The translations under genes and the position numbers were made by a program. A stretch of 64,000 nucleotides of DNA from Corallincola holothuriorum (lineage in GTDB: Bacteria > Pseudomonadota > Gammaproteobacteria > Enterobacterales > Neiellaceae): positions 558,001 to 622,000 of the forward strand of contig NZ_QPID01000001.1 in assembly GCF_003336225.1 (NCBI RefSeq), given 5' to 3'. The stretch's first letter is position 1; every line of letters begins with the position of its first letter. Shown in pieces: positions 54,787-63,940 of the stretch. The notes below the pieces were generated by a model. It ran no database searches. It worked only from the letters and a program-made list of their open reading frames with translations, and was not told the origin of the DNA.

Positions 54787-55149
54787 TTAAGGCTCAACCA
54801 GTGATGTGCTTAAAGAATAAGCCACACCGGCCATGTTAATTAGCTGTGGCTCTTGCACCACAGTGACATCCAGTTCGTTATTAGCAAACTCTGCGGTAAT
54901 AATTTCACCATCACAAATCAATCGACCATGTTCCACCATATCGCCACGGGACCAGATCACTTCAGGAAAGCGAAACTGCAGTTGCCAACGCTTGGCTACA
55001 CTGCCCTCTGGTGTGAGTCCACCCTCCAACTCTTCAACGGAAACATAGTCCAGCTCCAATCCCGCTTGGCATATCTCGGCAGCACGCAAAGGCATTGTCA
55101 GTAGAACAAAGCTAAGCACACTCGCGAATAACAACTTCACTCCTATCAT
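54787..55149 (-). CDS. Secreted protein of unknown function
   Basis: 120 residues with a signal peptide (LLFASVLSFVLLTMPLRAA) and a mature part of mainly beta character (WQLQFRFPEVIWSRGDMVEH), with two cysteines (AEICQAG, RLICDGE) that could form a disulfide. GGAGGG precedes the ATG. It lies between the phasin promoter region and the metalloprotease gene; no family recognised and no link to the lipid genes is shown. Confidence 0.6.
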   Translation of the reverse strand: MIGVKLLFASVLSFVLLTMPLRAAEICQAGLELDYVSVEELEGGLTPEGSVAKRWQLQFRFPEVIWSRGDMVEHGRLICDGEIITAEFANNELDVTVVQEPQLINMAGVAYSLSTSLVEP

Positions 55150-55221
55150 ATACCCTCCACCACAAACATAAGCCTCAGTCAGTGCGAGTCAAACAACCAA
55201 CAACACTTGCCAGACAAAACA

Positions 55222-55252
55222 GGCATGATGACCAGAAAGAGGTCACCATGCC
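55222..55252 (-). terminator. Terminator hairpin of the metalloprotease gene
   Basis: GGCATGATGACC and GGTCACCATGCC pair with one mismatch around an 8-base loop. On the minus strand TGTTTTGTC follows. It begins 17 bases past the metalloprotease stop. Confidence 0.65.
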
Positions 55253-55268
55253 GATATCGCAGTGCTGC

Positions 55269-58154
55269 TTAATCCATCATCGCCTTAAGCTGATTAAAGA
55301 ATTCAGCATCTGGCGCCTCTTCCTCTATCGCCACCGGCTCAACAAAAGCCCGCGCACCGGCAACGCCGCCGTCACCCTTATAGAAGTAAAACTTAATGCT
55401 GCCCCAATCATCGTGATCTCTAACCACAGTGTAGGCGCCGTCCTTGTTCACATCCAAACCATATTCAATATCATTAGGATAGCCGTTACAGTTGTAATCA
55501 ATTGCGCCCGAGTTAGGATGACCAAAACCTACCGCATCATGCAGCGGTGCATCACCGGTCTCATCCATATCGATACTCAGTCCATGACTATAACTGATAC
55601 GGAAGTGACGATAATCATCGGTCGGCGCATTGCTTAGATAAGGCACGCAAACGCTGCCATGCAGTCGGCGCATTAAGCGGTCACCCTCGTCCAGGCCGAT
55701 TGTCGGCAAGCCATCCAATTGGTGCATGTAGTTCATTGTGCTTAGGTAATTTGGTTTGTAATTAACGTTGTCATTACCACCATGAAGCAGCCCCAAGTTA
55801 TGACCAAATTCATGCATCACAGTGCCAGCCTGATAGTTAATCAACAAGTTGGTGTTACGTGTGGTTTTACGATTAAGTCCCCACTGGCCTAAGGAAACAA
55901 TCGCTTCTTTTCCATTCACCCAAGCAACACCTGAACTACCCGCTGAACCAGTCAAGTTACGTGAACTGCCAAACACCAAGTAGTACCAAGGGGCGTTAAA
56001 GCGACGGGCATAGCTCATATGGTCGATCTTGAGATTATATAAACCCGCAATGTCTGGATTTGAGCTGTATTGCAGTTGAATGGTTTTAGTGAACGGCAAC
56101 GCGTTACCGCCCCCCAAATCGAAATCGTCAGGGCTAATACCCGCATCAGCATGGTAGAGAGAGCCAGTATCAAAATGGATCGCGATCCCTTCAGCAGCGA
56201 AAGACGCTTTCACTTTCTCTAAAGCTTCACGTTGCGGAATAACACCGAGATCTGTCGTTTCCATCCAATCGATCTCAACAAACAGATCAGGCGTACCTAC
56301 ACGAGCACCCAGTTGATAGTAGTACTCTTCAAAGTAAGGAATACCATCCAGCTCGGCACAATCGGGGAGCCCATCTTTGTCTGTGTCACCCAAAAAGTTG
56401 ATATCGCTTCGGCAAGCGTCCGGTGCCGCATCTGGGCTGCTAACAAGTACCGTGACGTTATCAGTGGCAATTAAACCACCGTCGTCCGTGACCGTTAATG
56501 TGACAACATAGTCACCTGCTGTGCCGTAGACCAAGCTAGGCGCAACACCAGACAGACCATTTGACCATTGGTAGCTAACGATCTCGCCGTCAGGGTCTTG
56601 AGACAGTGAGCCGTCAAAATAGGCTACTTCACCTACTGAAATAGTAATATCCGCGCCAGCTTCCGCGATGGGAGCTTGGTTGTCGATACCAGTTTTTTCT
56701 ACACGATAGCTAAAGTTACTGTCGTTAAAAGTGATCAGGTATTCCCCTGGTCCCTGTGTAATAAAGATGTCCTCACCCGCTTGCTCAGCCCAACCGTCGG
56801 CTTCGTTGTCACCATAGTTGAGGCTCCAATCACCGAGCTGGTCGAATTTAAAACGCTGTTCACTGCCAGCTGCAAAGGTGGCTGTTGCCTGCCAAGTGTT
56901 ATCCTCCACCAACGCCATCTCACCGGTCGCCCAACCATTGTGGGTACCGCGCAAATAAAGGTGGGTAAAGTTCTGTTGTACGCTGTCGTCCTTCACTGTC
57001 ACAACCACTGTGTCAGTAGCCGTTGCACCATCGTCATCGGTGACCGTCAGCGTGACTTGGTAACTGCCGGCATTTGGATAGGTCAGCGTAGGATTGACAC
57101 CTTGCAGCCCGTTCGACCAAGCGTAAGCAACAATATCGCCATCACTATCACGGGATCCTGCCGCACTGAAATAGGCCGTTTCACCAACCAGTAAAGTAAT
57201 ATCATCCCCGGCATCAGCTACCGGAGGCAGGTTACTCTCACCCGCTTTACTAACAGAATAGGTTAACGTGGCATCATTAAACGTGATGAAATAATCGCCA
57301 GCGCCCTGATTAATCAGAATGTCGCCACCTGCGATCTCTGCGATACCATCAGCATTGCTATCACCATAGTTCTCAGACCAATCGCCGAAACGATCAAACT
57401 TAAATCTATCGTCAGCGTCGCCAGAAAAAGTAACTGTGGCTTCCCAGCTGTGGTTTGCCACCGCAACCATGGCAGTTGTAGACCAGTCATTATGGGTACC
57501 GCGTAAAGACAATGCCTCGAAGTTATGCTCTGCATCAGCTGCAGTGACATTAACCAACACGGAGTCCGTGGCTGAGGCACCGTCGTTGTCAGTCACAGTG
57601 AGAACAACGGTATACAGTCCCGCCTGCTCATAAGTCAGTGACGGTGCGACGCCAGATAAACCGTTTGACCATGTATAACTAACAATTTGGCCATCACTAT
57701 CATAAGACGATCCGGCGTTGAAAAAGGCTGTGTCACCGACATTCAGGCTAATGTCCTCACCGGCATCAGCCACTGGGAGCAGGTTCTCTCCACCCTGTTT
57801 TGTCACGCTGTATTGCAGCGTTTCGTCGTTTAAGGTGATCTGGTAGATCCCCTCGCCTTGCGTCACAGCAATGTCACCGCCAGACGCATCAGCGTAACCA
57901 TCCGCTTGATCATCGCCAAAGTTGGTTGACCAATCGCCATACACATCAAACTTAAAGCGCTCAGTATCAGTGGCAGCAAACTGGGCATTCACTTGCCAAG
58001 TATGATCCGCAACCAATGACATCGATGTCACTGACCAGCCATTGGAAGTACCACGTAAATTTAATTGCGGGTACGTCTGCTCAAATGCATTCGCAAATGA
58101 CGGTAACCCCATAAAGGTAATCAAGATAAATAATGAAACGCCTATCCTCGACAT
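55269..58154 (-). CDS. Secreted metzincin metalloprotease with three (X25-like + PKD) modules
   Basis: About 961 residues. A signal peptide (LFILITFMGLPSFANAF) is followed by three copies of a two-part module: a carbohydrate-binding/pullulanase-X25-like sandwich (LNLRGTSNGWSVTSMSLVAD, LSLRGTHNDWSTTAMVAVAN, LYLRGTHNGWATGEMALVED) and a PKD domain (PVADAGEDISLNVGDTAFFN and relatives). The C-terminal domain has the zinc motif HEFGHNLGLLH (about 784-794) and a Met-turn in LSTMNYMHQ, a metzincin arrangement. A calcium-like DTDKDGLPD segment precedes it. ATG 58154 is preferred (AAGGAG eight bases upstream) over GTG 58163. It probably digests proteins on glycan-rich surfaces. Confidence 0.85.
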   Translation of the reverse strand: MSRIGVSLFILITFMGLPSFANAFEQTYPQLNLRGTSNGWSVTSMSLVADHTWQVNAQFAATDTERFKFDVYGDWSTNFGDDQADGYADASGGDIAVTQGEGIYQITLNDETLQYSVTKQGGENLLPVADAGEDISLNVGDTAFFNAGSSYDSDGQIVSYTWSNGLSGVAPSLTYEQAGLYTVVLTVTDNDGASATDSVLVNVTAADAEHNFEALSLRGTHNDWSTTAMVAVANHSWEATVTFSGDADDRFKFDRFGDWSENYGDSNADGIAEIAGGDILINQGAGDYFITFNDATLTYSVSKAGESNLPPVADAGDDITLLVGETAYFSAAGSRDSDGDIVAYAWSNGLQGVNPTLTYPNAGSYQVTLTVTDDDGATATDTVVVTVKDDSVQQNFTHLYLRGTHNGWATGEMALVEDNTWQATATFAAGSEQRFKFDQLGDWSLNYGDNEADGWAEQAGEDIFITQGPGEYLITFNDSNFSYRVEKTGIDNQAPIAEAGADITISVGEVAYFDGSLSQDPDGEIVSYQWSNGLSGVAPSLVYGTAGDYVVTLTVTDDGGLIATDNVTVLVSSPDAAPDACRSDINFLGDTDKDGLPDCAELDGIPYFEEYYYQLGARVGTPDLFVEIDWMETTDLGVIPQREALEKVKASFAAEGIAIHFDTGSLYHADAGISPDDFDLGGGNALPFTKTIQLQYSSNPDIAGLYNLKIDHMSYARRFNAPWYYLVFGSSRNLTGSAGSSGVAWVNGKEAIVSLGQWGLNRKTTRNTNLLINYQAGTVMHEFGHNLGLLHGGNDNVNYKPNYLSTMNYMHQLDGLPTIGLDEGDRLMRRLHGSVCVPYLSNAPTDDYRHFRISYSHGLSIDMDETGDAPLHDAVGFGHPNSGAIDYNCNGYPNDIEYGLDVNKDGAYTVVRDHDDWGSIKFYFYKGDGGVAGARAFVEPVAIEEEAPDAEFFNQLKAMMD

Positions 58155-58558
58155 TGAAACCACTCCTTACAACACCACGATTTAAATAGCCACGAAGAAC
58201 AATGGAGATCACAACACAGATAAATTATGTGAGCGATATCACGCACAGGCTAGCGCTATGTAAATGAGTTGTAAATGGAATGTTTCAATGATTTTTCTTG
58301 AGAAAGAGGGATCGCCTCAAAATAGGCATTAAGAAAAATTGATAATAGTAAGGTAATTAGCCGCTTAGCGATCCATTAGCAAATGTTTGGGTTGAGGTCT
58401 GAACAGTCAAATCGCCACCGCACGAACTCGCCTTCCGCAGCGCAAACAGGGGCGGTAAAGAGAATGACCCGTAACAAGCTGTCACCCTTTCCGTCACAAA
58501 AGGGCGATACAAAAAGTTGATGAGGGGAACTGCACTTAGGAAAACAGCATTTAGAAAA
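58155..58558. other. Non-coding stretch upstream of the metalloprotease
   Basis: 404 bases between the metalloprotease and the PHA-granule gene. It contains the CRP-like site at 58228-58243. I see no gene, tRNA or convincing terminator in the rest. Confidence 0.5.
58228..58243. promoter_or_regulatory. CRP-like site upstream of the metalloprotease
   Basis: TGTGA GCGATA TCACG matches TGTGA-N6-TCACA with one mismatch. TTTAAA (58186 to 58181 on the minus strand) is a possible -10, placing the site near -61, the class I activator position. Confidence 0.5.
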
Positions 58559-58837
58559 TCAGCTCAACAGCCTATCCAATTGCTCGTTAATCGATGTCTC
58601 GATGCTGTCTTTAAACAGCGATAGCATAAAGCCCAGTTTGATAGAGATCTCTAACTGATGCTCCGTTGGACGCAAATGGCCATCGGCGCCGCCATCATGG
58701 GTAAAAATCAGCAACTCTTCCTGCCATTGCCACTCTATGCCGTATTTTTCGGCCAGTTTGTCAGCAACCTTTTCACTCAATTCTCTGACTTTATCGTGTC
58801 CTAAATCATGCGCTCGAACGAGCAAAATAGCAGCCAT
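58559..58837 (-). CDS. Polyhydroxyalkanoic acid system family protein
   Basis: 92 residues of the PHA_gran_rgn type, a small family found beside phasin and polyester-granule genes; molecular role unknown. VRELSEKVADKLAEKYGIEW, LLIFTHDGGADGHLRPTE and LEISIKLGFMLSLFKDSIET are its conserved blocks. AAGGGA precedes the ATG. No polyhydroxyalkanoate synthase (phaC) lies in the window, yet phasins and a PhaD-like regulator do, so it may serve neutral-lipid inclusions as well. Confidence 0.85.
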   Translation of the reverse strand: MAAILLVRAHDLGHDKVRELSEKVADKLAEKYGIEWQWQEELLIFTHDGGADGHLRPTEHQLEISIKLGFMLSLFKDSIETSINEQLDRLLS

Positions 58838-58873
58838 CAGTATCCCTTTCTCTAAGCTGGATTAAAGTCAGAT

Positions 58874-59353
58874 TTAACCACAGCACTTCTTAAATTTTTT
58901 ACCACTACCGCAAAGGCACGGATCATTTCGTCCCATGTTTACCACGGCGGCGGGGGCAAAGTCACCCTGGGTATAAACCCAGCGCTGCTCAAGGCGGGTA
59001 AATTGCGAATGCTCCTCGTGAACATACACCTTTCCCTGCTGCATAAACCAGGCTTTGAACCTCACCCAGCCATCATTATCCAAAGCCCCACCCTGACTCG
59101 CCAACACTTGCAGTCGTAACCATTGGGTTTCTCGTGCCGATGCGACAAAATCAGCGGCAGTGTCAGTGCCTCGAAAATCAGGGTGATGCGTAGCGTAGAG
59201 GTAGTTACCATCATGCTTAACAAAGGCACAAAAGCGGGAGCGCATTAACGCTTCACAAGTCGGCGCCAATGCCTGACCACAATGATAAACCCCACAACAC
59301 TCGCTATAAGCGTTGCTGGAGCCACAAGGGCAGCTCACACTGGTGTTATCCAT
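58874..59353 (-). CDS. ychJ: YchJ family protein with SEC-C motifs
   Basis: 159 residues with two zinc-binding SEC-C motifs, CPCGSSNAYSECCG at the N-terminus and GRNDPCLCGSGKKFKKCCG at the C-terminus, around a central NTF2-like domain with ALMRSRFCAFVKHDGNYLYA. The family function is unknown; SEC-C tails often contact ribosomes or SecB. The start ATG at 59353 has GGAGGTGA six bases upstream; a TTG at 59356 is the only neighbour. Confidence 0.9.
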   Translation of the reverse strand: MDNTSVSCPCGSSNAYSECCGVYHCGQALAPTCEALMRSRFCAFVKHDGNYLYATHHPDFRGTDTAADFVASARETQWLRLQVLASQGGALDNDGWVRFKAWFMQQGKVYVHEEHSQFTRLEQRWVYTQGDFAPAAVVNMGRNDPCLCGSGKKFKKCCG

Positions 59354-59390
59354 CAACCATCACCTCCGTTAGCACTCCTCTGCGCCACCG

Positions 59391-60395
59391 TTAGCGCTTA
59401 GAACTCGCAGCGGCGCTTGTTTGCGCTTTCTGCGCCAACTTCTGCGCCTGCTTGCGTTGTTTGCGCTGCGCAATCGCCTCAGCCGCATCGGCGCCTATAT
59501 GCGCTTCGCCACGGTGCTTTGCCAACTCAACCTGCTTTTGCCGTTCAGCAAAGCGCGCACGCTGTTCATCGGTCACTTTGTCATAACAATGTGGGCAACT
59601 GATCCCCAGCGCAAATTTCTCACTCTGCTTATCCTGCTCAGTGATCGGCAAGCGGCAGGCATTACACTGGTCGTAATTACCCTTCTCCATTTGATGATTC
59701 ACAGTGACCCGCTCATCAAAGACAAAGCACTCGCCTTGCCATAACGTATTTTCCTCAGGCACCTCTTCCAGGTATTTCAGAATGCCGCCCTTCAGATGGT
59801 AAACCTCATCGAAACCTTGCTCTTTTAGGTAAGCGGTCGATTTTTCACAACGGATCCCACCCGTACAAAACATGGCGACTTTCTTGTGCTGCTTTTTATC
59901 TAAATTCTTCGCAACATAGTCAGGAAACTCGCGGAAGCTTTCAGTTTGCGGGTTCACCGCCCCATGGAATGTGCCGACCTGGATTTCGTAATCATTACGG
60001 GTATCCACCAGCACCACGTCAGGATCGCTGATCAACTCGTTCCAATCTTTGGGTTCGACATAGGTGCCCACCACTTGCTGAGGATCTATCCCCTCAACCC
60101 CCATGGTGACGATCTCTTTCTTCAACTTGACCTTAGTGCGGTGGAAAGGAGCTTGGTCAGTGAAAGACTCTTTGTGCTCAATATTCGCCAGACGGGGATC
60201 CTGGCTGAGCCACTGCAACAAACCATCCACACCTTTGCGGCTGCCCGCGACAGTGCCGTTAATGCCTTCGGCCGCAAGCAGCAAGGTACCGCGGATCTGG
60301 TGTTGATTCATCGCATCGAGTAACGGTTGACGGAGTTGTTCAAAATCGGGCAGAGATACAAATTTATACAGTGCACAGACAACAATATCAGACAA
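59391..60395 (-). CDS. trhO: tRNA uridine(34) hydroxylase / rhodanese-related protein TrhO
   Basis: 334 residues. N-terminal acylphosphatase-like domain ([20 protein letters not shown]), then a rhodanese domain with [14 protein letters not shown] and the active-site loop [13 protein letters not shown], followed by a zinc-binding Cys cluster (CNACRLP, CPHCYD). It makes 5-hydroxyuridine at tRNA position 34 with oxygen in E. coli. The start is TTG with AGGGA eight bases upstream, which agrees with the family N-terminus. Confidence 0.94.
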   Translation of the reverse strand: MSDIVVCALYKFVSLPDFEQLRQPLLDAMNQHQIRGTLLLAAEGINGTVAGSRKGVDGLLQWLSQDPRLANIEHKESFTDQAPFHRTKVKLKKEIVTMGVEGIDPQQVVGTYVEPKDWNELISDPDVVLVDTRNDYEIQVGTFHGAVNPQTESFREFPDYVAKNLDKKQHKKVAMFCTGGIRCEKSTAYLKEQGFDEVYHLKGGILKYLEEVPEENTLWQGECFVFDERVTVNHQMEKGNYDQCNACRLPITEQDKQSEKFALGISCPHCYDKVTDEQRARFAERQKQVELAKHRGEAHIGADAAEAIAQRKQRKQAQKLAQKAQTSAAASSKR

Positions 60396-60574
60396 AACAG
60401 CGTCCCTTATATTCAGTAAAACAGCGAGCTGGAGCGTAATTCCAGAGCAAAAAGCTCAAGTATTATAAAGGAAGGTTTTTCGGATGTCTCTCAGCTTAAT
60501 GAGCGCCGCCAAAGCGCTCTGTTACAGCGGTGCTAGAACAGGTGTTGCGTGGGTGCCAATATGGAAGCAATGCA

Positions 60575-60769
60575 CTATTCCAAAATAGCCTGCACCCGCC
60601 CTACTTCACCGGAATCTAACCTGACCTTGATACCATGGGGATGGCTGGGAGACTTGGTCAGTAACGATTGAATCACCCCTTCGGTTAACTGGCCGCTACG
60701 TTGATCTTGCTTCTGCACTATGGCCACGGGTAACCCGGGGTGCAACTCGCTTCTATTAGGTACAGCCAT
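60575..60769 (-). CDS. ywbE: YwbE family protein
   Basis: 64 residues, a small beta-barrel-like domain: NRSELHPGLPVAIVQKQDQR and then TKSPSHPHGIKVRLDSGEVG match the YwbE family closely. Function is unknown. The ATG at 60769 is preferred to the TTG just before it. It is a single gene between trhO and the DJ-1-family gene. Confidence 0.88.
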   Translation of the reverse strand: MAVPNRSELHPGLPVAIVQKQDQRSGQLTEGVIQSLLTKSPSHPHGIKVRLDSGEVGRVQAILE

Positions 60770-60820
60770 CAATCTACCCTCTTAATTTAACGCGTGCTGA
60801 CAATTCGCAACGTGCCATCA

Positions 60821-61417
60821 TCACATCGCCTCTGCTTGCCAAGCATATTCCATATAGTCCGCTGTCGCCTTCGCGGCAAGCGGGCCAAACAATCTAGCCA
60901 CCATGTGCAGGCTCATATCAATTCCGGCAGAAATGCCCGCAGAAGTAATGAGCTGACCGTTATCGACAAAGCGGGACTGATGACAGATCTTGGCGTCAGG
61001 TGCTAAGCCTTGTAACAGCTCAAAACAGTGGTGGTGGGTTGTTACTTTGCACTGCGATAACAACCCGGCCTTGGCCAACAACAAAGCGCCACTGCACACT
61101 GACATCGTATGCGTTGCCGCCGCAGCACGTTCCGCGATCCACTGGATCGTTTTGGTTTGCTCTATAACGGTTCGAGTACCCGCCCCCCCAGGGACAAGCA
61201 GCAGATCTGCTGCACTTATCTCATCAATAGCGGCGTCAACATTGATCGACAAACCATTTTTGGCCACCACAGCCATACCATCGACCGACACCAATTGTAT
61301 CTCAAGTAAGCTGTTTTGATTCAGTTCGTTGGCGACCCCAAACACTTCAAATGGGCCAGCAAAATCCAGTACTTCCACATCATCAAACATCAATACCACT
61401 AATCGCATTTTCGTCAT
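60821..61417 (-). CDS. DJ-1/PfpI family protein
   Basis: About 198 residues of the class I glutamine-amidotransferase-like fold. The conserved nucleophile Cys is in HTMSVCSGALLLAKAG, and LLVPGGAGTRTV gives the oxyanion strand. Members include chaperone/deglycase, isonitrile hydratase and AraC-regulator domains; the short length excludes the last. The start is uncertain: TTG 61426 abuts the GAGGCAGG site, so ATG 61417 is preferred. It has no partner genes. Confidence 0.85.
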   Translation of the reverse strand: MTKMRLVVLMFDDVEVLDFAGPFEVFGVANELNQNSLLEIQLVSVDGMAVVAKNGLSINVDAAIDEISAADLLLVPGGAGTRTVIEQTKTIQWIAERAAAATHTMSVCSGALLLAKAGLLSQCKVTTHHHCFELLQGLAPDAKICHQSRFVDNGQLITSAGISAGIDMSLHMVARLFGPLAAKATADYMEYAWQAEAM

Positions 61418-61467
61418 ACCTGACAACCTGCCTCTACGACTAAAACTAGATAATCAACAACCAATCT

Positions 61468-62196
61468 CTATAGGTACAGCGGTGCCATACGCCGCCAGTA
61501 ATACGCTCGGTGGGCACGCTCATCCCACGTTAACAGCTGGTGGGCGATACCCTTGCCCCATAATATATGGCTCAAATGCTCGTTGTTTGCTTTAAACGGA
61601 TCATCCCTACCAATCACCAGCACTATCTCCATCGCCCGTAACTGCTGTAAACGCCAATCACAATGTAAATTGGGCAGAAAATGGGTGGGCGTGTGATAGT
61701 AGATATCATCATTGTAGTAGCCGCTGAACAAGTCGCTAAAGTACTCAACGTTCAGCGTCAAATCATAACGACCAGAGAAGGCAACGAGCTTTTTAAACAG
61801 GTGTGGATGACGAAATGCGATATTAGCAGCGTGAAACGCGCCTAAGCTGCAGCCGTGGGAAATAACACATTCATGCTGATTCTTGTCCTGCATAAATGGC
61901 ATCACTTCATTGAGAATATACTCCTCGTACGCTTTCTGCCGTTCGATACGCCCATGGGGGTGAGCCCACCAACAGTAGAGACTTTCGGCATCAACGCTAT
62001 CAACACAGTACAGTTGTAAATGCCCCTGTTCGATCTTATCCCGCAGCGATGCCACTACGCGCATATCTTCATATTCATGAAAACGCCCGCCACGAGTCGG
62101 AAATATCAACACTTTGGCACCAGCATGGCCGAACACGAGTAACTCCATGTCCCGCCCTAACCGATCACTCCACCACTTGTGATACTCCCGGTTCAT
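61468..62196 (-). CDS. Esterase family protein (alpha/beta hydrolase)
   Basis: 242 residues. The nucleophile elbow is SHGCSLGAFHAANIAFRHP (GxSxG), within an esterase-D-like fold (VLIFPTRGGRFHEYEDMRVV). The catalytic His may be in DERAHRAYYW. No signal peptide, so cytoplasmic. The substrate is unknown. GGGATGG precedes the ATG. Confidence 0.85.
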   Translation of the reverse strand: MNREYHKWWSDRLGRDMELLVFGHAGAKVLIFPTRGGRFHEYEDMRVVASLRDKIEQGHLQLYCVDSVDAESLYCWWAHPHGRIERQKAYEEYILNEVMPFMQDKNQHECVISHGCSLGAFHAANIAFRHPHLFKKLVAFSGRYDLTLNVEYFSDLFSGYYNDDIYYHTPTHFLPNLHCDWRLQQLRAMEIVLVIGRDDPFKANNEHLSHILWGKGIAHQLLTWDERAHRAYYWRRMAPLYL

Positions 62197-62341
62197 AGTC
62201 CCATCCCTGTGTCCTCACTTGTTTGATATTGGCTTACATATCGTTTGGGTTGTAACCCTCACCCTTTAGTACTGACGGTTCCTCTGCAGTAAATATCAGC
62301 AGCACGTGTACAAGCGGAACATAGCTAACACCTTAAACCGC

Positions 62342-62780
62342 CAACGCCATGCTTTGTTCAACCGCGAAAACCATACTTTGAACAACCGCGAAAGCAACAT
62401 TCTTACTCCTTCTCCCTTGGGGAGAAGGCTGGGATGAGGGGTCTTTGCTTTATGCACTCAAACTACCCCCCTCACCCTAGCCCCCTCCCCTTGGAGAGGG
62501 GATCAAGCAACCGCGTTACTTCCAAGACATACGCGAAGAAGCAAATCTCAACGCCACACTTTGTTCAACGGCGAAAACCATACTTTGAACAACCGCGAAA
62601 GCAACATTCTTACTCCTTCTCCCCTAAAAAGCGAAAGCAAGAACCAGTCGAGAAGGCTGGGATGAGGGGTCTTTGCTTTATGCACTCAAACTAAACACCC
62701 CTCACCCTAGCCCTCTCCCCTAGGAGAGGGGATCAAGCAACCGCGTTACTTCCAAGACATACGCCAAGAAACAAACCTCA
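62342..62780. repeat. Imperfect tandem duplication of a pyrimidine-rich intergenic repeat
   Basis: Copy 1 starts at 62342 and copy 2 at 62549, a period of about 207 bases. Each has CTTTGTTCAAC...CGCGAAAGCAAC, a CTCCTTCTCCC block, GAGAAGGCTGGGATGAGGGG, TTTGCTTTATGCACTCAAAC, CCCTCACCCTAGCC and a GGAGAGGGGATCAAGC end. Copy 2 carries about 20 extra bases near 62625-62650. The CCCTCACCCTAGCCC/GGAGAGGGG parts can pair, as in dispersed intergenic repeats of many Proteobacteria. The rest of 62197-62798 holds no gene. An 86-codon frame across it only reads the repeat. Confidence 0.8.
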
Positions 62781-62798
62781 AAGAAGCAAGATCCAGCC

Positions 62799-63818
62799 CT
62801 ATAGTGGCTTAAAAAACTGGTTCAACTGGTCCATCAACTCATTGTTCTGTTGCGCTTGTCGCGGATACTCATGATGCCCAGCATCGAGCACCAGCAACTC
62901 TTTCTTTTGAGGCACCGCGTTGTACACAGCAAACTGCCCTGGTGGTGCAACCGCGGGGTCAAATCGGGCACAGGCAAAATGTGTAGGTACCTGAATTCTC
63001 GCAGCCGCAGTAGCGGCATCGTAGTAACCCAGTGTACGCATGGTTGTTTCAGGATGATGACGATAGAAGCGCCTAACCGCCTGACCACTGCCGCGGGTTT
63101 TTAACGACACCCGTAGCGGTTGATGGCCAAAGGTCGGCACATTGAAGTGGGCACGCCGGATCCTGGAGTCATAGGCAGTCGCCATTGCGCCAAGCCCGCC
63201 GCCAAAACTTATTCCCAAATAGCCAATATGCCCAGCCAAGTTAGGAAACAGCCGCAGTAGCGAGGAGACCCCCAGCCAAATATCATCAACACAGCCACCA
63301 ATTACATAGCGCTGCGGATCATCAATATCGTGTAATACATGAAACTGAGGATTGGTGGACAATGGTTCACGGTGACTTAGCGACAACCCTCGAAAACAGG
63401 GAAACAACAATGCCGAATCGGTAAAAGGCAGATTGAAGTCGGGCGCATCTCGGCCGCCATAGCCATGGCCAATCACAAAGCCCCGTTTAACCACTCCACT
63501 TTTCGGTAGCAGTAACCAACCGCGAATAGGGAATTCATCTGTCGACTGATAAGTAACATCAAACACACGCCAACCTAACCAATCGCGATTGAGATCGGCA
63601 ATCACTGGCAGTGGCTGGCAAGCCAACGCACGTTGATAGCGTTTATGCCAAAAATGGTCAAAGTCCGACGGTTCATCGGGGCGGCCAACGGCCATTAGCT
63701 GTTCGAGGGAATAGCCATAAGAGGGGTCAAAGTGATAAGGGTGATCTGTGATGAGATTGCCGTCTACTGCAGCAAAACCTTCTACTTCACCACTTTTAGA
63801 TTCAAGATCGACTGCCAC
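62799..63818 (-). CDS. Acetylxylan esterase / cephalosporin-C deacetylase family (AXE1)
   Basis: About 339 residues of the AXE1 alpha/beta-hydrolase family, which removes acetyl groups from sugars and related esters. The nucleophile is in GISFGGGLGAMATA, and the His in DAGHHEYPRQ; the preceding RGWLLLPKSG and HGYGGRDAPDF blocks are typical. No signal peptide is visible, so it would act in the cytoplasm on imported esters. The start is unclear: the GTG at 63818 lacks a ribosome site, whereas GGAGGTGA lies about 20 bases further upstream. Confidence 0.85.
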   Translation of the reverse strand: MAVDLESKSGEVEGFAAVDGNLITDHPYHFDPSYGYSLEQLMAVGRPDEPSDFDHFWHKRYQRALACQPLPVIADLNRDWLGWRVFDVTYQSTDEFPIRGWLLLPKSGVVKRGFVIGHGYGGRDAPDFNLPFTDSALLFPCFRGLSLSHREPLSTNPQFHVLHDIDDPQRYVIGGCVDDIWLGVSSLLRLFPNLAGHIGYLGISFGGGLGAMATAYDSRIRRAHFNVPTFGHQPLRVSLKTRGSGQAVRRFYRHHPETTMRTLGYYDAATAAARIQVPTHFACARFDPAVAPPGQFAVYNAVPQKKELLVLDAGHHEYPRQAQQNNELMDQLNQFFKPL

Positions 63819-63940
63819 TTCATCGTCACCACTAATGGCTCACCTCCATAACGCTGGCCTGAATGGTCAACAGCGCTGCCATACTAGCAAGTGGCATATC
63901 TCCCTATTGCCACAACCTATTCACCAATCTTCGAAGCGGG

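Noticed and set aside
55182-57194. Several plus-strand ORFs of 80-172 codons opposite the metalloprotease
   Set aside because: They are shadows of the repeated PKD/X25 codons and share the repeat period of the real gene.
62434-62694. 86-codon plus-strand ORF
   Set aside because: It begins and ends with the same MRGLCFMHSN peptide because it only reads the tandem intergenic repeat; no ribosome site.
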